Notes: a model not told the origin generated them from the letters alone. A DNA stretch of 64,000 nt from Luteimonas salinisoli (GCF_013425525.1 NZ_JACCKA010000024.1:79586-143585), one strand, 5' to 3'; shown: positions 46,131 to 55,206, counted from the stretch's first letter. Translations and numbers: made by a program.

Positions 46131-46134
<4 letters not shown>
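45223..46134 (-). CDS. ctlX: CtlX-like amidinohydrolase (arginine-deiminase fold)
   Basis: The 303-residue protein is an arginine deiminase/DDAH-fold enzyme of the CtlX (citrulline-using) type. Visible elements are the DGLFPNNAFAT active-site loop, LVFELAQGEYHTNVVLAV with the catalytic histidine, GNAIALSEDTVWMSQ and the C-terminal GGGSLRCCIAEIY with the nucleophilic cysteine (297 or 298). It hydrolyses a guanidino or ureido substrate; which one is not decided by sequence. A GTG start in GTGA at 46134 overlaps the dusA stop, preferred over GTG at 46146. Confidence 0.87.
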
Positions 46135-47168
<1,034 letters not shown>

Positions 47169-47213
47169 GGCGGAGCGGACGGGCGAGGACGGACAGGCCG
47201 CTATTCTCGCTGG

Positions 47214-47270
47214 TCGCCGGCAAATGGGTCGAACTGCGGCTGAAAAGTGAGCCTGACCCTGATACCCGTC
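47214..47270. repeat. Left 57-bp direct repeat flanking the fic gene
   Basis: TCGCCGGCAAATGGGTCGAA and onward to ACCCGTC matches 48949-49004 with one gap and about seven substitutions, i.e. roughly 86 percent identity by eye. The shared core reads GTGAGCCTGACCCTGATA here and GTGAACCTGACCCCGATA in the right copy. Confidence 0.85.
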
Positions 47271-47377
47271 ATGATGTCTCCCGCGAAAACGCCGCAAGGC
47301 ATCGCCATGGCAAGAGGCCAGCGGCGGCGGCGGCAAGGCAAGCTGCCCAAGCGCCGTGGCCGGCTATTAATCCCAAA

Positions 47378-47426
47378 TTGTGGACATTTTCCAGCCGTTA
47401 GTCCACTCTTGTGGACGGTTTTGTCC
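47378..47426. promoter_or_regulatory. Repeated GTGGAC/GTCCAC operator-like sites before fic
   Basis: TTGTGGAC occurs at 47378-47385 and 47409-47416 (31 bp apart), with the inverted GTCCAC at 47401-47406 and a partial GTCC at 47423-47426. The three full half-sites form overlapping inverted repeats 16-64 bp upstream of the ATG. AbiEi-type antitoxins autorepress through inverted repeats in the same position, so this is a plausible operator for the N-terminal domain of the encoded protein. Confidence 0.5.
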
Positions 47427-47441
47427 TCTTGATCCCCGATT

Positions 47442-48920
47442 ATGGCCGTCACCCGCCCGCCTGAAGTCGTGTTTGTGGACGCCTCCTCCAGCAAGCGCTA
47501 CCAGCGCGAGGTGGCGGCCGGCCGCATGCGCCGGATCGCCCGCGGGCTGTACACGACCAACCTGCAGGATGGCCTGGAGGTCATCGTGCAGCGTAACCGG
47601 CTGGAGCTCGTCGACCACCTGTTCCCCGGCAGCGTGGTCTCGCACCGCAGCGCCATCGAGATCGGCGCCGCCCTCCAACCACATCTCTTCGTCTCCGGTG
47701 CCGTCGGCAAGGCGCGCAACCTGATATTGCCGGGCCTGGTCATCCACCTGCTGCCCGGCGCCGGCCCGCTGCCGGGCGACATCCCGTTCAAGGGCTTCCA
47801 CGTCGCCGGCCAGGCCCGCTACCTGCTCGAGAACTTGATGCCCGCGCGCGGCGCCGCGGACCAGCGCAAGACCATCCCGCCGGTGCAGCTGGAGCGCAGG
47901 TTGGCCGACATGCTGGTCACGCGCGGCCCGTCGCAGCTCAACCAGTTGCGGGACGAAGCCCGGGCGCTGGCGCCACAACTGGGACTGGAGCGCGAGGCGC
48001 AGCGCCTGGACGCGCTCATCGGCGCCCTGCTCGGTACACAGCCCGACGATATGGTTTCCGATCCGGAAGCCCTGCGGCGCGCCAACGCCCAGCCCTTCGA
48101 CCTCGACCGACTGCGCCTGCTCGAATCACTGGCTTTGGCGCTGCGCGAAGTGCGCACGCCGGATTTCCGGGCCACGCCCGACCTGCGCGGCAATCCGCAG
48201 ATACTGCATACCTTCGCATTCATGGAAGCGTACTTTTCGAACTTCATCGAGGGCACCGAGTTCGACGTCGACGAGGCGCGGGAGGTGGTGTTCGACGGCC
48301 TGCGCCTGCCCCAGCGCCGCGACGACAGCCACGACATCCTCAACACCTATCGGTTGCTGGCCGACACTTTCGAGATGTCGAGGACGCCGGATTCGCCGGA
48401 CGCCTTCATCGATCTGTTGCGGACGCGCCACTGGCAGATCCTGCAGCACCGCACGGACAAGCACCCGGGCGAGTTCAAGCTCCACCGCAATCGCGCTGGC
48501 AACTCGGCCTTCGTCGAACCCGCGCTCGTCGCCGGCACTCTGATCGAGGCGTTCGCACTCTACCGCGCCCTGCCACACGCGCTGGCACGGGCGATCTTCA
48601 TGCAGGTTGCCGTTTCCGAAGTCCACCCTTTTGATGACGGCAATGGCCGACTGTCGCGCGCGATGATGAATGCCGAACTGACCGCAGCCAACGAGTGCCG
48701 CACCATCATTCCCACCGTGTACCGGGATGACTACATCACCACATTGAAGGCCTTCAGTCGGACGCGCCAGATCGATCCGGTCATCCGCATGTTCGAGCGT
48801 GCTCAGGCCTTCACCGCCAGCATGGACTACGCGGGCTACGACGCCGCGAAGGCGTCATTCACCGCCGCCAATGCATTCGAGAACGACCGCGACGCGCAAC
48901 TGCGGTTCCAGGAGCGTTGA
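47442..48920 (+). CDS. Fic-domain protein with AbiEi-like N-terminal domain
   Basis: The 492-residue protein has two parts. The first 190 residues resemble the AbiEi family antitoxin fold (REVAAGRMRRIARGLYTTN, HLFPGSVVSHRSAIEIG, VEE-type middle). The C-terminal part (about 225-492) is a Fic domain with an intact active site, HPFDDGNGRLSRA (395-407). It also has an N-terminal inhibitory helix, S266-NFI-E270-G271 in SNFIEGTEFD, the SxxxEG motif that keeps Fic inactive. Fic enzymes transfer AMP or similar groups onto proteins. No Shine-Dalgarno sequence is seen; the ATG may be read from a nearly leaderless mRNA. It is bracketed by direct repeats, suggesting transfer as a cassette. Confidence 0.85.
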   Translation: MAVTRPPEVVFVDASSSKRYQREVAAGRMRRIARGLYTTNLQDGLEVIVQRNRLELVDHLFPGSVVSHRSAIEIGAALQPHLFVSGAVGKARNLILPGLVIHLLPGAGPLPGDIPFKGFHVAGQARYLLENLMPARGAADQRKTIPPVQLERRLADMLVTRGPSQLNQLRDEARALAPQLGLEREAQRLDALIGALLGTQPDDMVSDPEALRRANAQPFDLDRLRLLESLALALREVRTPDFRATPDLRGNPQILHTFAFMEAYFSNFIEGTEFDVDEAREVVFDGLRLPQRRDDSHDILNTYRLLADTFEMSRTPDSPDAFIDLLRTRHWQILQHRTDKHPGEFKLHRNRAGNSAFVEPALVAGTLIEAFALYRALPHALARAIFMQVAVSEVHPFDDGNGRLSRAMMNAELTAANECRTIIPTVYRDDYITTLKAFSRTRQIDPVIRMFERAQAFTASMDYAGYDAAKASFTAANAFENDRDAQLRFQER

Positions 48921-49420
48921 TCCGCACCTCAGCGCCCGGCACCACTGATCGCCGGCAATGGGTCGAATTGCCGCTGAGAAGTGAACCTGACCCCGATATC
49001 CGCCTTGGCCAAGCGCGCAGGTCCGCCAGGACCGGAGGCGGAAGGGATCAACGCCGTATGGCCGCGACTCCCAAGAGGCGCGGGACGCAGCCCGTTAGCC
49101 CGACGGCGTCACGCCGAGTCGCTTCGGAATTTTCCTACAGCCGCCAGCAACGTTCGCCGACTGCGTTTGCAAAGTCCGACGGCATGATGCCTGTGCCCCG
49201 GCAGCATGACCCTTGCGCCAGACATGGACGCCGCTCTGCAACGGAAACGGGTCGCGACCCTGAGCAAGTCGTGGAGCTGTACCGGGGCGCCTCGTCAACC
49301 AAAGCGCAACTATCATTTCGTGTCAGAGGATTTCCGGTAGGCTTCGCGATGGCGCTCCGCCGCCGATCTTCCGAGGCGATTCCTTGCCGGACCGAACGCC
49401 GGCATTCTGCTGGAGGCAAT
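48921..49420. other. Gap with the right direct repeat and no recognisable gene
   Basis: This 500-bp stretch contains the second copy of the repeat at 48949-49004 and nothing else I can identify. An open frame in phase with the MBL gene covers it, but it has no conserved motif and the MBL start at 49421 has a good ribosome site. Confidence 0.6.
48949..49004. repeat. Right direct repeat flanking the fic gene
   Basis: TCGCCGGCAATGGGTCGAAT and onward to ATATCCGCC matches 47214-47270 at about 86 percent. It begins 29 bp after the fic stop codon, so the pair brackets a 1.7-kb cassette containing fic and its operator. Confidence 0.85.
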
Positions 49421-50977
49421 ATGGACATCCAGGTCGACATGTTCGAGGTGCAGCTCGGAGCTGCACTCCTTCTCCAGTTCGGCGTTGACGGCAGAACTGT
49501 CAGGGTGCTGGCGGATGCCGGCACCAGCAAGAGTGGCTACGACAGCGATCACGTCCTCAACAAACTCAAGGAAGTGCTGCCGATTGACGATCCAGAGCAG
49601 CCCCCGCGCATCGATCTGCTGATCGGCACGCACTACGACATGGACCACCTCAATCGCATGGTTCCTGTGATCCGGAGCTATGAAATTGGCGAAGCATGGC
49701 TACCGCCGATCGCCAACGACGCCAACCCACGGGCGGCAGACTGGGACCGACCCAGGGGCGGGAATCTGCTGGGAGTCCAGTTCGCGGGAGAGGATGGCGA
49801 CGAGGCGCTGCATCGGTATCTCCAGCACAAGGCCGACGTGCTTCAAGACGTTTCGCACATTCGGAGGTCGATTGAAGCTGGCGACAGCAGGCTCACCGCA
49901 TCCGACTTCGCGTTTCGCTCCAGCATCTCGCGCGTCGACAGGCAGGAGCCACTGCATGCTGAAGCTGCCGATAAGTTCTTCGGGAGCGCCCTCGCATCAT
50001 GCGCTTTGGCGCTTGGCGAAACAGCCGACCACGCCTGCACGGATGTCCGCCTGCCGGTAGACATAGGGCAGATCCTGGACTATGAAGAGTACGAAGGCGA
50101 TGCCCGCTTCTTGACCAGCTCATGGATGACCGCAGGTGCGCATCAGGCGAGAAGCCTCGCCTACATCGAGCGCAGCATCGCCAAAGATGCGTTGACCGCA
50201 AGCAGCCTCAAGAAGGTGGTCGAGGCTTTGGTGGCGAAGGACGTATCCATGCGATACGAATCGGTCGATGACGGCCAGCCTTCGTACTTCGTCTGGGACG
50301 CGGTCAAGCGCAGGTTCGTTTCCACTGCCGCTCTGGACGCCGAACGGCTGACCATGACCCTCCTCGGCCCGTCCGACGGCCTGATCGCCAAGTACTGGGA
50401 CAGGCTGCCGGTGGGCGATTACGTCCAGTTCGCGCTGGCAAGCCGCATGCCGGTGGAGAAGATTACGCCGCAGAACGAATTGAGCTACGCAATAGTGTTT
50501 CACCACAAGGAGCAAGGGATCCTGGTGTCCGGAGACACCGGCTTCGTGGATTTCGCGCCTCTGGATGCCCGCCCCAGCACCGCAGTGTTCTATCCGGATC
50601 TGATCGATGCGCTACGGGTGCCATTGAATGTCGTGCAGGTCGCGCACCATGGCGGGCACAACAAGTACTTCTATCACGTACTGCAGGCGGCTGACTTCCC
50701 GATCGACGAGAGCGATAGCTACCTGCTGCTTTCGCACGAGGTGAAAGCGACATCACGGCCGTCGAAAGTATTTGCACAGTTCATGACCGAGCTTGGTGAC
50801 AAGGCAAGTCAGGTATCACTGCTCTTCACCTCGCAGCCTCTGCGGTCATCGGTACGCGACTATTCGGACAGGATCGCGCCCGTCGTACCGGACTCGGACC
50901 GCGAGGAATGCGGGGACGTTCGCCTTTCGTACGCTGGCGGTCAGTGGACGATACAAAAGCATGCCGTCAAGCCTTGA
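49421..50977 (+). CDS. ComEC/MBL-fold hydrolase, island gene
   Basis: The 518-residue protein begins with MBL strands (MFEVQLGAALLLQFG, VRVLADAGTSKSGYDSDHV), then the zinc motif GTHYDMDHLN (about residue 68), a helical insertion of about 250 residues (including ASSLKKVVEALVAKDVS), and the second half of the fold with GILVSGDTGFVDF and VVQVAHHGGHNKYF. The C-terminal end is LLFTSQPLRSSV-like. This resembles ComEC-type MBL domains found as stand-alone proteins in genomic islands and defence loci. GGAGG precedes the ATG by four bases. The base composition is lower in GC than the core genes. The substrate is unknown. Confidence 0.75.
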   Translation: MDIQVDMFEVQLGAALLLQFGVDGRTVRVLADAGTSKSGYDSDHVLNKLKEVLPIDDPEQPPRIDLLIGTHYDMDHLNRMVPVIRSYEIGEAWLPPIANDANPRAADWDRPRGGNLLGVQFAGEDGDEALHRYLQHKADVLQDVSHIRRSIEAGDSRLTASDFAFRSSISRVDRQEPLHAEAADKFFGSALASCALALGETADHACTDVRLPVDIGQILDYEEYEGDARFLTSSWMTAGAHQARSLAYIERSIAKDALTASSLKKVVEALVAKDVSMRYESVDDGQPSYFVWDAVKRRFVSTAALDAERLTMTLLGPSDGLIAKYWDRLPVGDYVQFALASRMPVEKITPQNELSYAIVFHHKEQGILVSGDTGFVDFAPLDARPSTAVFYPDLIDALRVPLNVVQVAHHGGHNKYFYHVLQAADFPIDESDSYLLLSHEVKATSRPSKVFAQFMTELGDKASQVSLLFTSQPLRSSVRDYSDRIAPVVPDSDREECGDVRLSYAGGQWTIQKHAVKP

Positions 50978-51003
50978 TATGCCACTGGACAAAAGCGGGG
51001 TGC

Positions 51004-51699
51004 TCATAGCCAGAACTTGGCACTGTGATTGTTCAGATCTCGAGAGTAGGAATCGGTTCTGACCTGGAACGATTGCGGGATCTCGGCCGCGTTCCCGCCC
51101 TGCTTGAAAAAATCTCGCACCGACCAGAGCGACAGCTGCTTCAAGTGGTCCCAGATGCCGTACAGCTTGTCCTGTCGCTCCCGCTCCAGCTTGGCGGCGC
51201 TCGGCTTGCGCTTTGGCCGTGGCTCTATGTAGTCCGGCCGCAGGTCGGCGTCATGGGAGAAGGTGATGCGGCCGTGGACCCATTCGGCCTCGACCGTCGG
51301 TCGCCAGCGATAGCTGACGGACACGGTCAAACGCTCGCTGAAACGATGCGGTGGCGGGATCAGATCGTCGATGTAGAAGAGCTGCTCTTCCCGTCGTTCC
51401 GTTTCCAGGCGGTCCTTCATCTGCCGGACCGCAAAGGCCAGATCGCTCCCGGCGCGCCGCGCGCGAGATTCCGTGTCAGCGCGTTTCTTGGGCGCTTTCG
51501 CCTTGGCATAATCCGCAACCGCATTCTCGTAAGCTTGAAGTCGCGTAATGACGTAAAGACCGCACCTGCCGAGCGGGAGCGCGCGCACCGCGGTCATGTA
51601 GCCTCTGTGTAAGCACTGCTCGATCCGTGCGTCCAAATCTCGGGGGTCGATGGCATCAATGGCATCGCGCTCATCGCGGGAAAGGTACAGCTCACCCAT
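51004..51699 (-). CDS. Unrecognised 231-residue island protein
   Basis: I do not recognise a family. The protein is highly charged, with a helical first half (LSRDERDAIDAIDPRDLDARIEQCLHRGYM, ENAVADYAKAKAPKKRADTESRARRAGSDLAFAVRQMKDRLETERREEQLF), then a beta segment (RLTVSVSYRWRPTVEAEWVHGRITFSH) and a basic end (PRPKRKPSAAKLERERQDKLYGIWDHLKQ). A clear AAGGAG site lies 8 bp before the ATG at 51699. It is convergent with the MBL gene, 26 bp stop to stop, so the two may have arrived together. Confidence 0.6.
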   Translation of the reverse strand: MGELYLSRDERDAIDAIDPRDLDARIEQCLHRGYMTAVRALPLGRCGLYVITRLQAYENAVADYAKAKAPKKRADTESRARRAGSDLAFAVRQMKDRLETERREEQLFYIDDLIPPPHRFSERLTVSVSYRWRPTVEAEWVHGRITFSHDADLRPDYIEPRPKRKPSAAKLERERQDKLYGIWDHLKQLSLWSVRDFFKQGGNAAEIPQSFQVRTDSYSRDLNNHSAKFWL

Positions 51700-51798
51700 G
51701 TCCTGGCTCCTTCCGATCCTAATCAGAGTACGAGCAACGTCGATTCTTGCAACCGAATCCTATTTCTATGTGTAGATGCCTTGCGTCGTCGGCCGGCG

Positions 51799-52038
51799 CT
51801 ACTCAGCGAAGTGCCCCAGCAGCAGGCACAGACTGCGCAGGTCCTGCGCGTTGTGTTGCCCGACCCGGCGCAGCTTCACCGTCGAAGGTCGCCGCGCGCG
51901 GCCCAGCGCGCCGGCCGCGGTGAGTTCCAGCAGGTCGGCCATCTGGTCCTGTGCCAGCGCCTTGGTCGGGAACAGGTACAGCGCCTTGGCGCCCTCCTCC
52001 AAAACCGACGAGACGACGTCGAGGCCCTGCAGCACCGG
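51799..52038 (-). pseudogene. Fragments of a DEAD/DEAH helicase and an RNase H-like protein
   Basis: On the minus strand the first part (52038 to about 51901) encodes PVLQGLDVVSSVLEEGAKALYLFPTKALAQDQMADLLEL-like text with the helicase motif Ia PTKALAQDQ. The second part (about 51900 to 51799) reads VKLRRVGQHNAQDLRSLCLLLGHF, like the C-terminal end of a YprB-type RNase H-fold protein. Both are short internal or terminal pieces without starts, so this is a relic of neighbouring genes fused by deletion. Confidence 0.5.
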
Positions 52039-52053
52039 CTGCCGGCACTGTCC

Positions 52054-52299
52054 GTGGAGACTGCGCGCGCGATCGGCCCCGTCGAGTTCATGCGGCAGTG
52101 CCACCTTTACGAAGGCGCGCTGTACGGCATCGCGCCCGGCGTTCTGCCGCACCGGCTGTTCCCGCACCGCGCCGGCATCGAGGGCCTGTACCTGGCGGGG
52201 CAGACGACGTTCCCGGGCTACGGCGTCGCGCCGGCCGTCTGGTCGGGACTGCAGGCGGCCGATGCGATGCTTCGGGACGAACGGCGGACTCGCCGGTGA
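52054..52299 (+). pseudogene. C-terminal fragment of a CrtI-like FAD oxidoreductase
   Basis: The 81 codons encode VEFMRQCHLYEGALYGIAPG and IEGLYLAGQTTFPGYGVAPAVWSGLQAAD, the C-terminal FAD-binding end of phytoene-desaturase/retinol-saturase-like enzymes. Everything N-terminal is missing; just upstream the sequence switches to a helicase fragment on the other strand (junction about 52040-52054). The stop is intact. It precedes the hotdog-fold gene, so the two may be what remains of an operon. Confidence 0.75.
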
Positions 52300-52376
52300 A
52301 CGGTTCGCGCATCCAGCATGATGAGGGCGGAAGATCGTCGGCAGCCACTCTCTCGTTGACCTCCAGGGCGGTGCAA

Positions 52377-52919
52377 ATGACCAGTCAAGGCACGCATTCC
52401 CACGAGTTGCCCCGAGCCGCGGCGGAATCGGCAGCCGGCGCGCATTCGCGGCTCGCTTCCACCTTCGCGCGGCTGACACGCTGGCCGCTCGGCCGTTGGC
52501 TGTTCGCACGCGCCGTGTGCTGGCGTGCGCCGTACTTCGCGACCATCGGCCCACGATTTCTGGTGGTCGAGCACGGACGCTGCGAGATCGAGATCCGCGA
52601 CCGTCGACGGGTCCACAACCATCTCGGTACCGTGCACGCGATCGCCCTGTGCAATCTCGCCGAGCTCGCCGCCGGCGTGATGATGGAGGCCACCACGCCA
52701 AGGGCCATGCGCTGGATTCCCAAGGGCATGACGGTCGAGTACCTGAAGAAGGCGGCCGGCACCATGCACGCGGTCGCCCTGCCGGCCTGCGAGGTGGAAG
52801 TTCGCGAGCGGGGGTACGAGGTACCCGTCGATGTCGAGGTCTGCGACCCCGCCGGGGAGCCCGTTTTCCGCGCGCGGGTCGCGATGTGGACGTCGCCGCG
52901 CTCGCGCGACCGCGCGTAG
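52377..52919 (+). CDS. DUF4442/hotdog-fold thioesterase-like protein
   Basis: The 180-residue protein has a helical N-terminus followed by a hotdog fold: RDRRRVHNHLGTVHAIALCNLAELAAGVMMEA resembles the long central helix and NHxGTVH loop of PaaI-type thioesterases/DUF4442. Later strands are PKGMTVEYLKKAAGTMHAVALPAC and VPVDVEVCDPAGEPVFRARVAMWTSP. It may act on acyl-thioesters in a lipid or pigment pathway, consistent with the oxidoreductase remnant just upstream. The ATG at 52377 is preferred over the surrounding open frame. Confidence 0.75.
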   Translation: MTSQGTHSHELPRAAAESAAGAHSRLASTFARLTRWPLGRWLFARAVCWRAPYFATIGPRFLVVEHGRCEIEIRDRRRVHNHLGTVHAIALCNLAELAAGVMMEATTPRAMRWIPKGMTVEYLKKAAGTMHAVALPACEVEVRERGYEVPVDVEVCDPAGEPVFRARVAMWTSPRSRDRA

Positions 52920-52947
52920 ACCTCGCGAAAGCGGGACTCGAACAGCG

Positions 52948-54252
52948 CTAAGCCCCGATCTCCCTGCGTAGGGCACGATCGATCTTCGCCGCCATCCGCT
53001 CCGGAACGCCGGCCTCTGCTGCGAAGGTCATCCAGCTACCGACCTGTGCGCGGATCTCGTCGACGATGCCCCGGGCCTTCCCTGGCTTCATTCCGCAGAA
53101 GGCACCGAACTCGACCAGATCGGCGAGTTCGAAATGGTCCTGCTTGCCATTGAGGCTCATTTGGTGCTGGTGGGTCCAGGTTCCCTGGGGGTTGTAGGCG
53201 TAGCTCACGTCGAATGCCGGTGACAGCCGCCACTCGCCCTTGCGGTTCATGAGAAAGGCGATGTTCTTGACGTGATCGTCCTGATTGCGGATCAGCACGT
53301 TCAGCACCGCACGGCGGAACTGCTGTTCGATATCCAGCCTCGGGAGCTCCAGGCGGCGAATCGTCTCCACCGCCTGCTCGTAGGAGTAGGCGCCTGCGGC
53401 ATTGAAGTCGAAATGCCGCATCGCAGCGAGCGACTGCATGTGCAGCTTGCGTCCGTTCGCGTCGCGATCGAAGCGCCGGGTCATGAAGTGCGACCGCCCG
53501 CCCTCGTGATGGACCCGGCATTCGGTCATGTCGACCCCGGCCGCGACTGCGAGCAGATGAAACCCGTACTCGATCAGGCCGAAGCCCTGCGGATCTGCCA
53601 GCTCCTTGTCGCGATTGTTGGCAATGCCGTCGAACTTCAGGAGCCAATAGCCGAAGCCTTCCCCGGCATTGACCTGGCCCGACCGGAATTCCCCGGTCTG
53701 CGCATTCCAGGCCAGCACTGCCTTCGCCCGCGCGCCGCCTGCCGACGTCCCCACGCGCAGGATGTCCTCCAGCGCCTCGTGATCGCCCTCGCCGCGCAAC
53801 ATGCCGGCGAGCCGCTGACGGTGATTGAGCACGTCGTTCGCCAGCCGCGCCAGCGCATCGATCTCGACCTTGCGCGAACGGCTCGCCCCGCGCGCCAGCG
53901 CCGGATGGAACTCGAGCGCCCCCATGCCGCGCGTACCGATGTAGCACAGGCGCTCGACCGGGCTGAAGCTGCCGGCGGAGCGGCCCTGCGCCACCAGCCA
54001 GGCATCGATCAGCGCATTGCCGAACTTGTCGGGCAGCGAGTCGGCAAGCAGGCCCGGCAACCCCGTGAAGGCGTCCCTTGGCAAGGCCGGGAATTCATAG
54101 GGTTCTGGAGCCAGCGGCATCGTGATCGGCGCCAATTGGATGCCGCTTTCCACGAAGTCCGGCATGTACTGGAAGACCGCCAGCTGGCGATCGTCCAGCC
54201 AGCTCACCGCTCCGATGTCACTCCCCCAGAGCCGTACCGTGGCGTCGGTCAC
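52948..54252 (-). CDS. hipA: HipA-family toxin kinase
   Basis: The 434-residue serine/threonine kinase shows the HipA plan: N-terminal barrel (RLWGSDIGAVSWLDDRQLAVFQY), PGLLADSLPDKFGN, the phosphate loop VGTSAGGARAK (168-177; its serine is the usual autophosphorylation site), the catalytic loop NVLIRNQDDHVKNIAFL (N323, D325, K329, N330) and SPAFDVSY with the metal-binding aspartate. HipA toxins phosphorylate glutamyl-tRNA synthetase or related targets and induce dormancy. The GTG start overlaps the hipB stop (GTGA), so antitoxin and toxin are coupled. Confidence 0.94.
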   Translation of the reverse strand: MTDATVRLWGSDIGAVSWLDDRQLAVFQYMPDFVESGIQLAPITMPLAPEPYEFPALPRDAFTGLPGLLADSLPDKFGNALIDAWLVAQGRSAGSFSPVERLCYIGTRGMGALEFHPALARGASRSRKVEIDALARLANDVLNHRQRLAGMLRGEGDHEALEDILRVGTSAGGARAKAVLAWNAQTGEFRSGQVNAGEGFGYWLLKFDGIANNRDKELADPQGFGLIEYGFHLLAVAAGVDMTECRVHHEGGRSHFMTRRFDRDANGRKLHMQSLAAMRHFDFNAAGAYSYEQAVETIRRLELPRLDIEQQFRRAVLNVLIRNQDDHVKNIAFLMNRKGEWRLSPAFDVSYAYNPQGTWTHQHQMSLNGKQDHFELADLVEFGAFCGMKPGKARGIVDEIRAQVGSWMTFAAEAGVPERMAAKIDRALRREIGA

Positions 54253-54608
54253 GCGTCCTCCTCACCCCACGCCCAGTCCGTCGACTTGGGCACGATCTCC
54301 GGCGCTTGCCGCGCACGCTGTCGCTCCCGGCCTCCATGCCGGACGCGCTCGACGGGTCGCACCGCGGGGTCGGGCAGGGATTCGAGCAGACGCTGCTCGA
54401 GCCCAAGCACGCCAAGTACCCGCAGGAGCGTCTCCAGCGACGTGTTTTCGCCTGCCTCCAGACGCTTGACGCTGCTGACGGAGGCGCCGGCTTCCCGCGC
54501 CACGTTCGCCTGGGTCAGATTTCGACTCAGCCGCAGCTTGGCCACACGGGCGCCGAGCGCACGCAGGGAGCCTTCAATGGTGGCCGCATTCGTCGCGAAA
54601 GGGCTCAT
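54249..54608 (-). CDS. hipB: HipB-like antitoxin
   Basis: The 119-residue protein has an XRE-type helix-turn-helix (about 15-70: VAKLRLSRNLTQANVAREAGASVSSVKRLEAGENTSLETLLRVL) and a flexible tail ending DWAWGEEDA, which in HipB reaches toward the toxin. It represses its own operon with HipA. The frame also has starts at 54629 and 54638, but the ATG at 54608 is preferred because one operator-like repeat lies at 54612-54622, just upstream of it. Confidence 0.9.
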   Translation of the reverse strand: MSPFATNAATIEGSLRALGARVAKLRLSRNLTQANVAREAGASVSSVKRLEAGENTSLETLLRVLGVLGLEQRLLESLPDPAVRPVERVRHGGRERQRARQAPEIVPKSTDWAWGEEDA

Positions 54609-54611
54609 ATG

Positions 54612-54727
54612 TGAGCTTTTAAACGCCATAGTTCGCACACGGACCTATATATAAGCCCTTACAGCGATCTCGTCAAGAGTTCATAAAAGAGCCTTAATAC
54701 GCCAAAAATCGGTTAAGAGCTTATATA
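54612..54727. promoter_or_regulatory. hipBA promoter with four operator-like repeats
   Basis: On the minus strand TTGACG (54671-54676), 17 bp and TATATA (54648-54653) form a promoter. Four related sites with a TTAAGAGCTTATA-like core lie at 54612-54622, 54651-54661 (on the -10), 54684-54697 (just upstream of the -35) and 54713-54727. Repeated operators that the HipAB complex bridges are the known mode of hip autoregulation, although this core differs from the E. coli TATCC/GGATA site. Confidence 0.55.
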
Positions 54728-55206
54728 TGGCCTTCAAATCCGGCTGCTCCCAATAAATCCGCGCCAATCGCGTCACAAGGCAGCGCGAGGCCGCGAACTG
54801 TCTCCCGGGGATCTCCGAGACGCGATTGGCCAAGCGGAGGCCAACAACCCTTATCGGCAGCGAAGCTAGCCGTGATCAGTGCAGGCGCTCCCGTCCACCG
54901 GCCTGGAATGCCCCAACGGCCGAGACGCCCAACGCGGCAGCACTGGGAGCGAGCCAGTTGCACACCGCCAAGGGCGCGAGCCCCGCAGCAGACTTACCCC
55001 GTTCCTCACCCACGCCGGATCGCGGACGAGGGCCCTGCCCCAGCCGCTGCGCTTGCACCTGATTCAAGAGCTCGCGCACGGCCGCCACCCCGTCGAAGAT
55101 CGCCTGTCCCACCACTGGCAGGGTGTGGCCGGCCAGCTCGGCGGCATGGCTGCGCGCCACCACATCGCCGACGACTGGGCCGAGCGCTGCAACCGCGAAC
55201 GCCGCA
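54728..55206. other. Gap between hipBA and the RiPP operon, no recognised gene
   Basis: This 479-bp stretch has GC-rich, core-like composition between two lower-GC blocks. Overlapping open frames of 80-130 codons exist on both strands. A minus-strand one (55163 to 54876) has a hydrophobic look (LAGHTLPVVGQAIFDGVAAVRELL, WLAPSAAALGVSAVGAF), but none has a ribosome site or a motif I can name. It may be a remnant. Confidence 0.45.

Noticed and set aside
51781..52299. Open frame of 172 codons as a whole gene
   Set aside because: Only its last 81 codons resemble a CrtI-type oxidoreductase. The first part is antisense to helicase/RNase H-like fragments, so the frame is accidental across a fusion point.
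54876..55163. 95-codon minus frame between the hip and RiPP genes
   Set aside because: It has hydrophobic stretches but no ribosome site or recognisable motif and overlaps frames on the other strand. I could not support it as a gene.
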